Shown here piece after piece: positions 43,020-51,873 of a DNA stretch of 64,000 bases (within the stretch, counting starts at the first letter, position 1; every line of letters starts with the position of its first letter). Where the stretch lies: assembly GCF_021028995.1 (NCBI RefSeq), contig NZ_JAJJZG010000001.1, positions 62,001 to 126,000 on the forward strand, read 5' to 3'. The notes under the pieces were generated by a model. That model worked only from the letters and a program-made list of their open reading frames with translations. It had not been told where the DNA came from and searched no databases. The translations under genes were made by a program, and so were the position numbers. Source of the DNA: Halobacterium sp. KA-4. GTDB taxonomy: Archaea > Halobacteriota > Halobacteria > Halobacteriales > Halobacteriaceae.

Positions 43020-43742
43020 TCACGACAGCGCGTCGTCGACGAATTGGGAGACGACGAGGTCCTCGGCGCTGCGCAGCCGGTACTGGACCGTCGACCGCGG
43101 GATGCCGAGTTCGTCGCTGAGGTCGCTGACGGTGACCTCCCGCGGCCGCGAGTAGTAGCCGTGCTCGACGGCGGCTTCCAGCACCGCGCGGTTCTCGGGC
43201 GTCAGCTCGGCGGCGACCCGGGACTCGGCGTTCCAATTCCCGGCGCTGGAGAGCCGGGACAGCGACAGCGAGAGCCCGTCGCGCAGCTGGGCTTCGATGG
43301 CGTCGTAGACGCCGCCGACCGGCTGCTCGTCGGGGTGGAGCACGCGCCACCGGTACTCGTTGTCGCTCCGTCGCGCCTCGAAGACGACGCCGTCGCCGAC
43401 GTGCTCGTGGACGTAGTGGGGAACCGAGTGGCAGCCGTGTACCTCCTCGCGGAACGTGTAGACGGTCCGAGAATTCGTGGACTCGTCGAGGACGTGGTAC
43501 TCGCGGTACGTGTCACAGTCCGGGAGGTCCAGGCACTCGTTGCACCGCGATTCGTCGAGGAAGACGTCGTCGAAAGCATCCAAGGCTTCCTCCGTGCCGG
43601 TGGCGTGGTCGATGCGCCACATCCGCTCGCGGGTCGTGAAACAGACCGAGGTCCACGCCGTGAGACTGTCGTACTCGATGAAGCAGTCCATGAGGGCGTC
43701 GCTCCCCGGTTCGAACGTCACGGTGAACTCGAACTCGCGCAC
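43020..43742 (-). CDS. Bacterio-opsin activator-type HTH regulator
   Basis: A protein of about 240 residues. The C-terminus holds the HTH_10 domain: VTVSDLSDELGIPRSTVQYR (helix-turn-helix near residues 205-230). The N-terminal about 150 residues form the family's sensor-like domain, with a C-x2-C-x5-C cluster (CNECLDLPDC) that could bind a metal. Start: the GTG before REFEFTVTF fits related proteins and lies about 25 bases after TAACTAATTA; a GTG 24 bases upstream is also possible. Target genes are not known. The divergent neighbour is proS. Confidence 0.82.
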   Translation of the reverse strand: MREFEFTVTFEPGSDALMDCFIEYDSLTAWTSVCFTTRERMWRIDHATGTEEALDAFDDVFLDESRCNECLDLPDCDTYREYHVLDESTNSRTVYTFREEVHGCHSVPHYVHEHVGDGVVFEARRSDNEYRWRVLHPDEQPVGGVYDAIEAQLRDGLSLSLSRLSSAGNWNAESRVAAELTPENRAVLEAAVEHGYYSRPREVTVSDLSDELGIPRSTVQYRLRSAEDLVVSQFVDDALS

Positions 43743-43778
43743 GCCCACTCGTACGCGCCCGACCACTAATTAGTTACT

Positions 43779-43869
43779 GCTAACTCCTCAGTATCTCGTG
43801 GTTCTGACGAATTGGGCGTGCCACGAGGACTGTGCGTATTTCCGTCGTATCGCTCCTCCGGGAGTTAGC
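43779..43869. repeat. Nested inverted repeats between the HTH gene and proS
   Basis: The outer arms GCTAACTCC (43779-43787) and GGAGTTAGC (43861-43869) are perfect 9-mers, 73 bases apart. Inside them CTCGTGG (43795-43801) and CCACGAG (43821-43827) form a second perfect stem. It could be a structured RNA or a pair of operators. The outer arm overlaps the likely promoter side of the HTH gene. Confidence 0.5.
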
Positions 43870-43917
43870 GATTACCAATCCTCTCGGGGTTCGAGGCGCG
43901 CCCGCACACCTTCACGG

Positions 43918-43925
43918 GTTTTAAG
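43918..43925 (+). promoter_or_regulatory. TATA box of proS
   Basis: GTTTTAAG lies about 30 bases before the proS ATG and fits a leaderless transcript. Confidence 0.5.
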
Positions 43926-43950
43926 AGCGAGTCAGGCCACAGTTGGGGTA

Positions 43951-45453
43951 ATGAGCGACGAACAGGAGCTCGGCATCACCGAGTCCAAAGAGCACAGTCC
44001 CGGCGACTGGTACGCGGAAGTCGTCCAGAAGGCGGAGCTGGCCGACTACGCGCCGATGGGCGGGTTCATCGTCACCCGACCCCGCGGGTACGCCCTCTGG
44101 GAGGCGATTCAGGACAACCTCGACGGCTGGTTCAAGCAGACCGGCGTCGACAACGCCTACTTCCCGATGTTCATCCCCGAGTCGTACCTCGAACGGGAGA
44201 AGGACATCGTAGAAGGGTTCGACCCCGAGGTCGCGTGGGTCACGCAGGGCGGCCACGAGGAGCTCGAAGAGCGCCTCGCCGTCCGGCCGACCTCCGAGTC
44301 CATCGTCGCGCCGTACATGGCTCAGTGGGTGCGCTCGCACCGCGACCTCCCGCTGCGCCTGAACCAGTGGAACTCCGTCGTGCGCTGGGAGGCCACGGAG
44401 ACGAAGCCGTTCTTCCGCACGAAGGAGTTCCTCTGGCAGGAGGGCCACACCGCCCACGAGAGCGACGAGGAGGCGTGGGCGGAGACGACGCTGCGCCTCG
44501 ACCAGTACCAGCGGCTCTACGAGGACGTCCTCGGGATGCCCGTGCTGCGCGGGCGGAAGCCCGACCACGACAAGTTCCCGGGCGCGGACACGACGACGAC
44601 CGTCGAGGCGCTGATGCCCGACGGGAAGTCCGTGCAGGGCGGCACGAGCCACCACCTCGGGCAGTCGTTCGCGGAAGCGTTCGACATCACGTTCTCGGAC
44701 GTCGACGAGGCCGAGCGCACCGCGTACACGACCTCGTGGGGGCTGTCGTGGCGCGCCATCGGCGCGCTCGTCATGTCCCACAGCGACGACCAGGGGCTCG
44801 TGCTCCCGCCGACGGTCGCGCCCAAGCAGGTCGTCATCGTCCCCATCTGGCAGGAGGACACCAAGGAGGACGTGCTCCAGTACTCCTCGGAAATCGCCGC
44901 GGAACTGGAGGCGCAGGGCGTGCGCGTCCACCTCGACGACCGCGACGAGCGCAACCCCGGCTTCAAATTCAACGAGTGGGAGTTGAAGGGCGTCCCCGTG
45001 CGGTTCGAAATCGGCCCGAACGAGGTCGAGGACGAGGAAGTCACGGTCGTCCACCGGCCCGACGGCGAGGACGCCGTCGAGGACCGCGCGGACATCACGG
45101 CCACCGTCCACGACCACCTCGAGGACGTCTACGAGAAGCTCTACGACGCGGCCGCCGAGCGCCTCGACGAGAACGTGCGGGAGGCCGAGAGCCGCGAGGA
45201 GATTCTGGGCACCATCGGCCAGCACGGCGGCTACGTGAAGGCGCCGTGGTGCGGCGACGAGGCCTGCGAGGGCGAAATCAAGGACCAGATTCACGCCGAA
45301 ATCGTGCTCGTGCCGCTGGCCGAGGACAGCGCCGCGCGCGCCGCCTCGGAGTTCGAGGACGAACACCTCCCGACCCCCGACCACGAGGGCAAAGACTGCG
45401 CGGTCTGTGGGGAGCCCGCCGAGGAGACGGCGTTCTTCGCGAAGTCGTACTGA
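43951..45453 (+). CDS. proS: Prolyl-tRNA synthetase, archaeal/eukaryotic type
   Basis: A 500-residue class II synthetase. Motif 2 region LNQWNSVVRWEATETKPFFR and motif 3-like GLSWRAIGALVMSHSDD are present. No bacterial editing insertion lies between motifs 2 and 3, so it is the archaeal/eukaryotic form. The C-terminal part has the zinc-like cysteines CGDEACEGE and CAVCGE and ends in Tyr (AKSY), a family hallmark. It charges tRNA(Pro). The start is the ATG before SDEQELGITES; the upstream in-frame segment shows no family resemblance. Confidence 0.96.
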   Translation: MSDEQELGITESKEHSPGDWYAEVVQKAELADYAPMGGFIVTRPRGYALWEAIQDNLDGWFKQTGVDNAYFPMFIPESYLEREKDIVEGFDPEVAWVTQGGHEELEERLAVRPTSESIVAPYMAQWVRSHRDLPLRLNQWNSVVRWEATETKPFFRTKEFLWQEGHTAHESDEEAWAETTLRLDQYQRLYEDVLGMPVLRGRKPDHDKFPGADTTTTVEALMPDGKSVQGGTSHHLGQSFAEAFDITFSDVDEAERTAYTTSWGLSWRAIGALVMSHSDDQGLVLPPTVAPKQVVIVPIWQEDTKEDVLQYSSEIAAELEAQGVRVHLDDRDERNPGFKFNEWELKGVPVRFEIGPNEVEDEEVTVVHRPDGEDAVEDRADITATVHDHLEDVYEKLYDAAAERLDENVREAESREEILGTIGQHGGYVKAPWCGDEACEGEIKDQIHAEIVLVPLAEDSAARAASEFEDEHLPTPDHEGKDCAVCGEPAEETAFFAKSY

Positions 45454-45485
45454 GCCGGCGACTATTTGTCACGGTCGATTATTTA

Positions 45486-45605
45486 ATGGTGGATGCGGTC
45501 GAAGACAGAAGCAACCACAGCCACGGGACTAACCCCAATATGGTGCCGACAGGCACCGAGGATGCGGTTCGCGGGCGGAACGGACGCTGCGTTCGGGCAC
45601 CTTAG
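45486..45605 (+). ncRNA. Candidate structured RNA or 39-codon frame upstream of gltB
   Basis: Between proS and the gltB promoter is a block with the perfect hairpin GGTGCC-GACA-GGCACC (45542-45557) and a second GGGCACC at 45595-45601 that could pair alternatively with the same GGTGCC. An ATG at 45486 opens a 39-codon frame whose GC at third positions is only about 68 percent, below genes here, so it is probably not protein coding. A TTTAAT box lies just at its start and a TTAGTTTTCC T-rich stretch follows. Confidence 0.3.
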
Positions 45606-45620
45606 TTTTCCTTATACGCA

Positions 45621-45661
45621 TCTATATTACCCTTAGTGATTCAGGAGTAGGGTTTTACTCG
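45621..45661 (+). promoter_or_regulatory. Two TATA-like boxes before gltB
   Basis: TCTATATTA (45621-45629) and GGGTTTTACTC (45650-45660) lie about 57 and 27 bases before the ATG. The second gives a leaderless transcript and the first a leader of about 30 nt. Two starts would let nitrogen status be read by different factors. Confidence 0.45.
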
Positions 45662-45681
45662 GTCGTGCCACAGACTGGCAC

Positions 45682-48600
45682 ATGCACCAGTCCGACAGCA
45701 CGAACAACCTCCTCCTCGCAGACCCGACCGACGAACGGTCGAACTGCGGGGTCGGGGTCGTCGTCGACCTCGACGGTGGCCAGTCCCACCGCGTTCTCTC
45801 TGACGCACTCGACGTACTGGAGAATCTCCAACACCGCGGCACCACCGGTGCCGAGGAGAATACCGGCGACGGCGCCGGCGCGCTCATCCAGACGCCCGAC
45901 GAGTTCTTCGCCGACGTCTTCGGCGGCCTCCCCGAGACCTACGCCGTCGGCTCGTTCTTTCTCCCGCAGGACGCCGACGAACGCGCCGCCGTGGTCGAAA
46001 CCGTCGAAGCCGCGCTCGCCGAGCACGGCCTCGCCGTCGACGCGTGGCGCGACGTCCCCACGGACAACAGCGACCTCGGCGCGACTGCGGTCGACTCCGA
46101 ACCCTACGTCGCGCAGGCCGTAGTACGTCCAGAAGAGGCCGACGACTTCCAGAAGGCGCTGTACGTCGGCCGGCAGGCCGTCGAAGCAGCCGTCGACCAC
46201 GAGCGCTTCTACGTCTGCTCGCTCGACGAGGACACCGTCGTCTACAAGGGCCTCCTGAAGGGCGACCAGGTCGCTGCCTACTACCCCGACCTCACCGACG
46301 AGCGCGTCGAGACCGGGTTCGCGCTCGTGCACGCTCGCTTCTCCACGAACACGCTCGGCGCGTGGCACCTCGCGCACCCCTACCGGAACATCATCCACAA
46401 CGGCGAGTTCAACACCATCCGCGGGAACGTCAACTGGATGCGCGCCCGCGAGTCGGACCTTGACGCCGCGGGATTCACCGACGACGAACTCGAGACGGTG
46501 CTCCCGGTCATCGACGACCCCGAGCAGTCCGACACCGCCAGCGTCGACAACGCGCTCGAACTGCTGATGCAGACGGGGCGCTCGCTCCCGCACGCGCTCC
46601 GCATGCTCGTCCCCGAGGCGTGGCAGGGCGACGACGAGATGAGCGACGCGCGCAAGGAGTTCTACGACTACCACGCCAGCCTCGTGGAGCCGTGGGACGG
46701 CCCCGCGCTGGTCATCGGCACCGACGGCGACCGCATCGGCGGCGTCCTCGACCGGAACGGCCTGCGGCCGTGCCGCTACGAGAAGCGCTCGGACGGCACG
46801 CTCGTGATGGCGTCCGAGCAGGGCGCCTTAGAGGGCGACGTCAGCGAGGTCGAGGAGCGCGGCCGCCTCCGCCCCGGCCAGTTGTTCCTCGCGGAGCCCG
46901 GCGAGGGCGTCGTCGACGACGAGGACGTCTTCGAGGAACTCACCGACGAGCAGTACGGCGAGTGGGTCGAACAGAACCAGCTCCGCCCGGAGACCGGCGA
47001 GGACGTGCTGCCCAGCGACCCGACCGAGAACCTGCGCTCCGAGCAGGCGATGTTCGGGTACACGCGCGACGAACTCGACGAACTGGTCGCGCCGATGGTC
47101 CAGGACGGCAAGGACCCCGTCGGCTCGATGGGCGACGACGCGCCGCTCCCGGGCATCTCGGAGTTCAACCACCCGCTGGCGTCGTACTTCCGCCAGCTGT
47201 TCGCGCAGGTCACGAACCCGCCAATCGACTACATCCGCGAGGACCTCGTGACGAGCATGGAGACGCGACTCGGCCGGCAGAACAACCTCCTCGGCGAGTC
47301 CCCGGAGCACGCCGAGCAGGTCGTCCTCGACAGCCCCGTCCTGGCCGACAGTGACCTGAACGAAGTCGTGAACGCGGGCCTGTCGTCGGCGACTATCGAC
47401 CTCTCGTTCGGTCCCGAGGAGTCCCTCGAAGCCGCCGTCGAGCGCGTCCAGCGCGAGGCCGCCGACGCGGTCGACGACGGCGTCGAACTGCTCGTCCTCT
47501 CCCAGCGCGAGGCCGGCGAGGACGCGATTCCGGTGCCGAGCCTGCTGGCGACCGGTGCCGTCCACCACCACCTCACCCGCGAGGGGCTGCGGGCGCGCGC
47601 CGGCCTCGTCGTCGAAGCCGGCGACGTCCGCACCGTCCACCAGCTCGCGGCGACGGTCGGCTACGGCGCGGGCGCGGTCAACCCCTACCTCGCCATCGAG
47701 TCCGCCCGCGACATCGTCGCCGGGCCGGACGGCCCCGACCCAGCGGACGCCGTGTCGTCGTACCTGAAGGCCCTCGAAGACGGCCTGCTGAAGGTGATGG
47801 CGAAGATGGGCATCTCGACGGTCGAGTCCTACCAAGGCGCCCAAATCTTCGAGGTCGTCGGTCTCGACTCGTCGGTCGTCGACCGGTTCTTCTCCGGGAC
47901 GCCGAACCGCACGGAGGGCGTCGGCCTCGACGAGCTCGAAGCCGACATCCGCGCGCGCCACGCCGCGGGCTTCGACGACGAACCGGACGTCGAGCGCATC
48001 GGCGAATTCGAGAACCGCACCTCCGGGCGGTTCCACCAGTGGAACCCCCAGACAGTCCACAGCCTCCAGGAGGGCGTGGACAACGGCGACTACGAGGCGT
48101 TCGAGGACTACGCCGATCAGGTCAACGACCAGGCCGAACAGCTCCAGACGCTGCGCGGCCTCCTCGACATCGACACCGACGAGCGCGAGAGCGTCCCCGT
48201 CGAGGACGTCGAGTCGGCCGCGGACATCGTCGAGCGGTTCTCGACGGCCGCGATGAGCCTCGGGAGCCTCAGTCCGGAGGCCCACGAGACCAACGCCGAG
48301 GCCGCCAACGGACTCGGCGCGAAGGCGAACACGGGTGAAGGCGGGGAGCCGCCCGAGCGCTTCGGCACCGACAAGGAGTGCGCCATCAAGCAGGTGGCCT
48401 CCGGCCGGTTCGGCGTCACGAGCACGTACCTCTCGGCCGCCGACGACCTCCAGATCAAGATGGCGCAGGGCTCCAAGCCCGGCGAGGGCGGCCACCTCCC
48501 CGGGAAGAAGGTCAACGAGATGATTGCGGACGTGCGGTGTTCGACGCCGGGTGTCGGCCTCATCAGCCCGCCGCCCCAGCACGACATCTACAGCATCGAG

Positions 48601-50136
48601 GACCTCAAGCAGCTCATCTCCGACCTCCGCGCGGGCAACCCGGACGCCCGCGTCCACGTGAAACTCGTCTCCGAGGCGGGCATCGGCACGGTCGCGGCGG
48701 GCTGCGCGAAGGCGGGCGCGGACTGCATCCACATCTCCGGCCACGACGGCGGGACGGGCGCGTCCCCGAAGACGAGCATCAAGCACGCCGGCCTCCCGTG
48801 GGAGCTCGGGCTCGCGGAAGCGAACCAGCTGCTCGTGGAGACCGGCCTCCGCTCGCGCGTGACGCTGCGCGTGGACGGCGGCCTGAAGACCGGCCGCGAC
48901 GTCGCGGTCGGCGCGCTGCTGGGCGCCGAGGAGTTCGCGTTCGGCACCGCGTCGCTGGTGTCGGCGGGCTGCGTGATGGCGCGCATCTGCCACACGAACA
49001 ACTGCCCGACCGGCGTCGCGACGCAGGACGACGAACTCCGCGAGCGCTTCCGTGGCACGCCGGAGAAGGTCGCGAACTACCTCACGTTCGTCGCCCGCGA
49101 ACTCCGCGAACTGCTCGCGGAACTGGGCTACACGAGCGTCGAGGACGCCGTCGGCCGCGTCGAACACCTCTCCCAGCCGGAGAGCACCCACCCGAAGGGC
49201 AAGCACATCGACCTCTCGCGCGTGCTCGCCGAGCCCGAGGGCGACGGCCGCACGCACACCGTCGAGCAGGACCAGCCCGACATGGAACTCGACGAGGGCA
49301 TCGTCGCGGACGCGCAGGCGGCCATCGCGGGCGACGAGTCCGTCTCGCTGACCCGCGAGATTACGACCCGCGACCGCACCGTCGGTGCACGCGTCTCCCA
49401 CGCCGTCAGCAGCGAACACGGCGTCGAGGGACTGGCCGACGACACGCTCAACGTCACGCTCGAAGGGAACGCCGGCCAGTCGTTCGGCGCGTTCCTCGCG
49501 TCCGGCGTCACGATGTCGCTGACCGGGGCCGCCAACGACTACGTCGGGAAGGGGCTCTCGGGCGGCACGCTCGCCGTCGAGACGCCGCCGGAAGCGGGCT
49601 TCGAGCCCGCGGAGAACACGCTCGTCGGGAACGTCGCGCTGTACGGCGCGACCGACGGCGAGTGCTACGTCAACGGCGTCGCCGGCGAGCGCTTCGCCGT
49701 CCGGAACTCCGGCGCGCACGCCGTCGTGGAGGGCGTCGGCGACCACGGCTGCGAGTACATGACCGGCGGCATCGTCGTCGTGCTCGGCGACGTCGGCCGG
49801 AACTTCGCCGCGGGGATGTCCGGCGGCGTCGCGTACGTCCACGACCCCGACGGCGACTTCGAGGACCGCTGCAACACCGGGATGGTCGCGGTCTCCCGTG
49901 ACCTCTCGGAGCGCGACGAGTCCGCGATTTGCCGCCTCGTGGAGAACCACGCCGCGCGCACGGACAGCGACCGCGCGGCCGAACTGCTCGGGAACTGGGA
50001 GGAGGCAGTCTCGGACTTCGCGGTCGTCATGCCGGACGCCTACCAGGAGGCCATCGACGAGCGGCCCGAAGCGGACGCGCGCCGCTCGCTGCCCGCTAGC
50101 GCCATCGAGGGCTCGCTCGCCGGCAGCGCCGACTGA
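45682..50136 (+). CDS. gltB: Glutamate synthase, large subunit type
   Basis: A 1484-residue enzyme. The amidotransferase nucleophile is Cys22 (RSNCGVGVV), so the first 21 residues form a propeptide that must be removed. The glutaminase domain runs to about residue 420, followed by the central domain, then the FMN synthase domain (about 840-1220: GFGAKANTGEGG-like region, SGHDGGTGASPKTS). The 3Fe-4S cysteines are in CVMARICHTNNCPTG. The C-terminal beta-helix follows. It makes two glutamates from glutamine and 2-oxoglutarate. No small subunit gltD is adjacent, suggesting reduced ferredoxin as donor. Confidence 0.94.
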   Translation: MHQSDSTNNLLLADPTDERSNCGVGVVVDLDGGQSHRVLSDALDVLENLQHRGTTGAEENTGDGAGALIQTPDEFFADVFGGLPETYAVGSFFLPQDADERAAVVETVEAALAEHGLAVDAWRDVPTDNSDLGATAVDSEPYVAQAVVRPEEADDFQKALYVGRQAVEAAVDHERFYVCSLDEDTVVYKGLLKGDQVAAYYPDLTDERVETGFALVHARFSTNTLGAWHLAHPYRNIIHNGEFNTIRGNVNWMRARESDLDAAGFTDDELETVLPVIDDPEQSDTASVDNALELLMQTGRSLPHALRMLVPEAWQGDDEMSDARKEFYDYHASLVEPWDGPALVIGTDGDRIGGVLDRNGLRPCRYEKRSDGTLVMASEQGALEGDVSEVEERGRLRPGQLFLAEPGEGVVDDEDVFEELTDEQYGEWVEQNQLRPETGEDVLPSDPTENLRSEQAMFGYTRDELDELVAPMVQDGKDPVGSMGDDAPLPGISEFNHPLASYFRQLFAQVTNPPIDYIREDLVTSMETRLGRQNNLLGESPEHAEQVVLDSPVLADSDLNEVVNAGLSSATIDLSFGPEESLEAAVERVQREAADAVDDGVELLVLSQREAGEDAIPVPSLLATGAVHHHLTREGLRARAGLVVEAGDVRTVHQLAATVGYGAGAVNPYLAIESARDIVAGPDGPDPADAVSSYLKALEDGLLKVMAKMGISTVESYQGAQIFEVVGLDSSVVDRFFSGTPNRTEGVGLDELEADIRARHAAGFDDEPDVERIGEFENRTSGRFHQWNPQTVHSLQEGVDNGDYEAFEDYADQVNDQAEQLQTLRGLLDIDTDERESVPVEDVESAADIVERFSTAAMSLGSLSPEAHETNAEAANGLGAKANTGEGGEPPERFGTDKECAIKQVASGRFGVTSTYLSAADDLQIKMAQGSKPGEGGHLPGKKVNEMIADVRCSTPGVGLISPPPQHDIYSIEDLKQLISDLRAGNPDARVHVKLVSEAGIGTVAAGCAKAGADCIHISGHDGGTGASPKTSIKHAGLPWELGLAEANQLLVETGLRSRVTLRVDGGLKTGRDVAVGALLGAEEFAFGTASLVSAGCVMARICHTNNCPTGVATQDDELRERFRGTPEKVANYLTFVARELRELLAELGYTSVEDAVGRVEHLSQPESTHPKGKHIDLSRVLAEPEGDGRTHTVEQDQPDMELDEGIVADAQAAIAGDESVSLTREITTRDRTVGARVSHAVSSEHGVEGLADDTLNVTLEGNAGQSFGAFLASGVTMSLTGAANDYVGKGLSGGTLAVETPPEAGFEPAENTLVGNVALYGATDGECYVNGVAGERFAVRNSGAHAVVEGVGDHGCEYMTGGIVVVLGDVGRNFAAGMSGGVAYVHDPDGDFEDRCNTGMVAVSRDLSERDESAICRLVENHAARTDSDRAAELLGNWEEAVSDFAVVMPDAYQEAIDERPEADARRSLPASAIEGSLAGSAD

Positions 50137-50223
50137 CGCCGTAGCCCCGAATTCTTCGGTATCTCTCGCGCCGCTGGCGTCTGAATAGCCACCGCTTTTG
50201 TGGCGGCCAGCCAACCCTCCGGT

Positions 50224-51213
50224 ATGGATTCCGCGCTCGTGGTCGGCGGCACGCGCTTCATCGGCCGCCACCTCGTGGAGGAACTGCTCGCCCACGACTA
50301 CCGCGTCACGACGTTCAACCGCGGGAAGCACGACGACCCGTTCGCCGAGGACGACCGCGTCCACCACGTGCAGGGCGACCGCACCGACCGGAAGGCGCTG
50401 CTGACCGCGAAGCGAGAGGTCGAACCCGACGTTGTCTTCGACTGCGTGGCGTACAAGCCCCGCGAGGTCGAGCACGCCATCGACATCTTCGGCGGCGTGG
50501 ACGCCTACGTCTACGTCTCCAGCGGCGCCGCGTACGCCGACGAGGACGTCCCGAAGCGCGAGGACGAAACCGCACTAGAGAGCTGCACCGCCGAGCAGGC
50601 GACCGACGACTCGATGGAGACGTACGGCCCGCGGAAGGCCGCCGGCGACCGCATCGTCTTCCAGGCGGCCGAGCGCGGCGTGAACGCGATGAGCGTGCGG
50701 CCGCCGGTCGTCTACGGCCCCCACGACTACACCGAGCGCCTCGCGTACTGGGTCCACCGTGTCGCCGAGCACGACGAGGTCGTCGTCCCCGGGGACGGCA
50801 CGAACCTCTGGCAGCGCGTCTACGTCGAGGACGTCGCCCGCGGCCTCCGCCTCGTCGCCGAGGAGGGCGAGCCGGGCGAGGCGTACAACGTCGGCGACCG
50901 GAACGCCGTCAGCCTCGACCGCATGCTCGACCTGATTGCGGACGCACTCGGGACGGACGTCGAGCGCGTGTACACGAGCCCCCGCGAAGTCGACATCGTG
51001 GACCTCGACCTCGAGGACTTCCCGCTGTACCGCGACTACCCCCACCTGCTGGACACGTCGAAAGTCGAAGAACTCGGCTACGAGTCGACGCCCGTCGAGG
51101 AGGCGATGGCGGAGACCGTGGAAGCCCACCGCGAGCACGACCGCACCGGCGAGGAGGAAGGCCCCGACCGCGAGGACGAGGCACGCCTCCTCAACGTGCT
51201 CGGCACGGTCTGA
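50224..51213 (+). CDS. NAD-dependent epimerase/reductase (extended SDR)
   Basis: A 329-residue protein with the N-terminal Rossmann motif VVGGTRFIGRHLVEEL (GGTxFIG), a catalytic Ser in YVSSGAAYAD and a Y-x-x-x-K in ETYGPRKAAGD. The GGTRFIG form and the domain layout match CSP41/isoflavone-like extended SDRs. These act on nucleotide sugars or bind RNA in plant homologues; the archaeal substrate is unknown. The start is the ATG before DSALVVGGTR. No sugar-nucleotide operon surrounds it. Confidence 0.85.
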   Translation: MDSALVVGGTRFIGRHLVEELLAHDYRVTTFNRGKHDDPFAEDDRVHHVQGDRTDRKALLTAKREVEPDVVFDCVAYKPREVEHAIDIFGGVDAYVYVSSGAAYADEDVPKREDETALESCTAEQATDDSMETYGPRKAAGDRIVFQAAERGVNAMSVRPPVVYGPHDYTERLAYWVHRVAEHDEVVVPGDGTNLWQRVYVEDVARGLRLVAEEGEPGEAYNVGDRNAVSLDRMLDLIADALGTDVERVYTSPREVDIVDLDLEDFPLYRDYPHLLDTSKVEELGYESTPVEEAMAETVEAHREHDRTGEEEGPDREDEARLLNVLGTV

Positions 51214-51315
51214 GACGAGAACAGTTCGCACACCTGCCGAACGCTTATTTCGTGGCGTGCCGAACCACAGCGTAACGCGATGACCCGGCTTCTCGTCACG
51301 TGACGACCCTCCGCT

Positions 51316-51364
51316 CGTGGGGGCTGTCGCCGCTCGAACCGCGTTCTGACTGCCGACAGCCACG
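51316..51364 (+). promoter_or_regulatory. Strong stem-loop just before a GNAT start codon
   Basis: CGTGG + CTGTCG (51316-51329, with a 3-base bulge) pairs with CGACAG + CCACG (51354-51364), leaving a 24-base loop. It ends 8 bases before the ATG. A perfect palindrome GTCACGTGAC (51295-51304) precedes it. If transcribed it would fold into a leader that could block or promote translation. Confidence 0.45.
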
Positions 51365-51371
51365 AAATTCC

Positions 51372-51842
51372 ATGCGAATACGAGAAGCCACATCAGAGGA
51401 CGCACAGACCGTCAAAGACGAACTGCTCGTGCCGGGCTACCGCGAGACGGCCGCGGTCGCGCCCGCGTACAGCGAACTCGACGAGGAGGGCGTCGCGGCG
51501 TCGAGTGTGGACCGCTGGCTCGACGACGACGAGCGCGTGCTGTTCGTCGCCGAAACCGACGGCGACCTCGCGGGCTACGTCTCCGGCGGCTGCCACGACA
51601 GCCCGCCAATCTACGCTCGCGGGCCGTACACGAACGTCGACGGGCTCTACGTGAAACCGGCGTACCGCCGCGACGCACTCGCCAGCCGCCTGCTCGACCG
51701 CATCGAGGCGTGGGCGGCCGACCGGGGCTGTGAGTACGTCGGCGTCTCCGCGCACGTCGCCAACGACCCCGCGGTCGAGCTGTACGACGACCGCTTCGAG
51801 CGGACGTACGTGAGCTATCGCGGGCGAATCGACGACGAGTAG
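51372..51842 (+). CDS. GNAT-family N-acetyltransferase
   Basis: A 156-residue acetyltransferase: RIREATSEDAQTVKDELL starts the GNAT fold, VDGLYVKPAYRRDALASRLL is the acetyl-CoA-binding strand-loop-helix with RRDALA in place of the canonical Q/RxxGxG/A, and GVSAHVANDPAVELYDDRFE follows. The loop lacks the usual glycines, so cofactor binding may differ. The start is the ATG before RIREATS, preceded by a stem-loop. Substrate unknown. Confidence 0.85.
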   Translation: MRIREATSEDAQTVKDELLVPGYRETAAVAPAYSELDEEGVAASSVDRWLDDDERVLFVAETDGDLAGYVSGGCHDSPPIYARGPYTNVDGLYVKPAYRRDALASRLLDRIEAWAADRGCEYVGVSAHVANDPAVELYDDRFERTYVSYRGRIDDE

Positions 51843-51873
51843 ACTTTTACTCGTCCCCGGGCGAGGCTTGGAC

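Noticed and set aside
45486-45605. 39-codon protein upstream of gltB
   Set aside because: Third-position GC is about 68 percent and the stretch contains a hairpin; I treat it as a possible RNA element and not a protein gene.
46828-50475. 1215-codon open frame on the minus strand opposite gltB
   Set aside because: It mirrors gltB codons; with very high GC at third positions, antisense frames stay open. Its composition (Val, Leu, Arg, Asp runs) matches no family.
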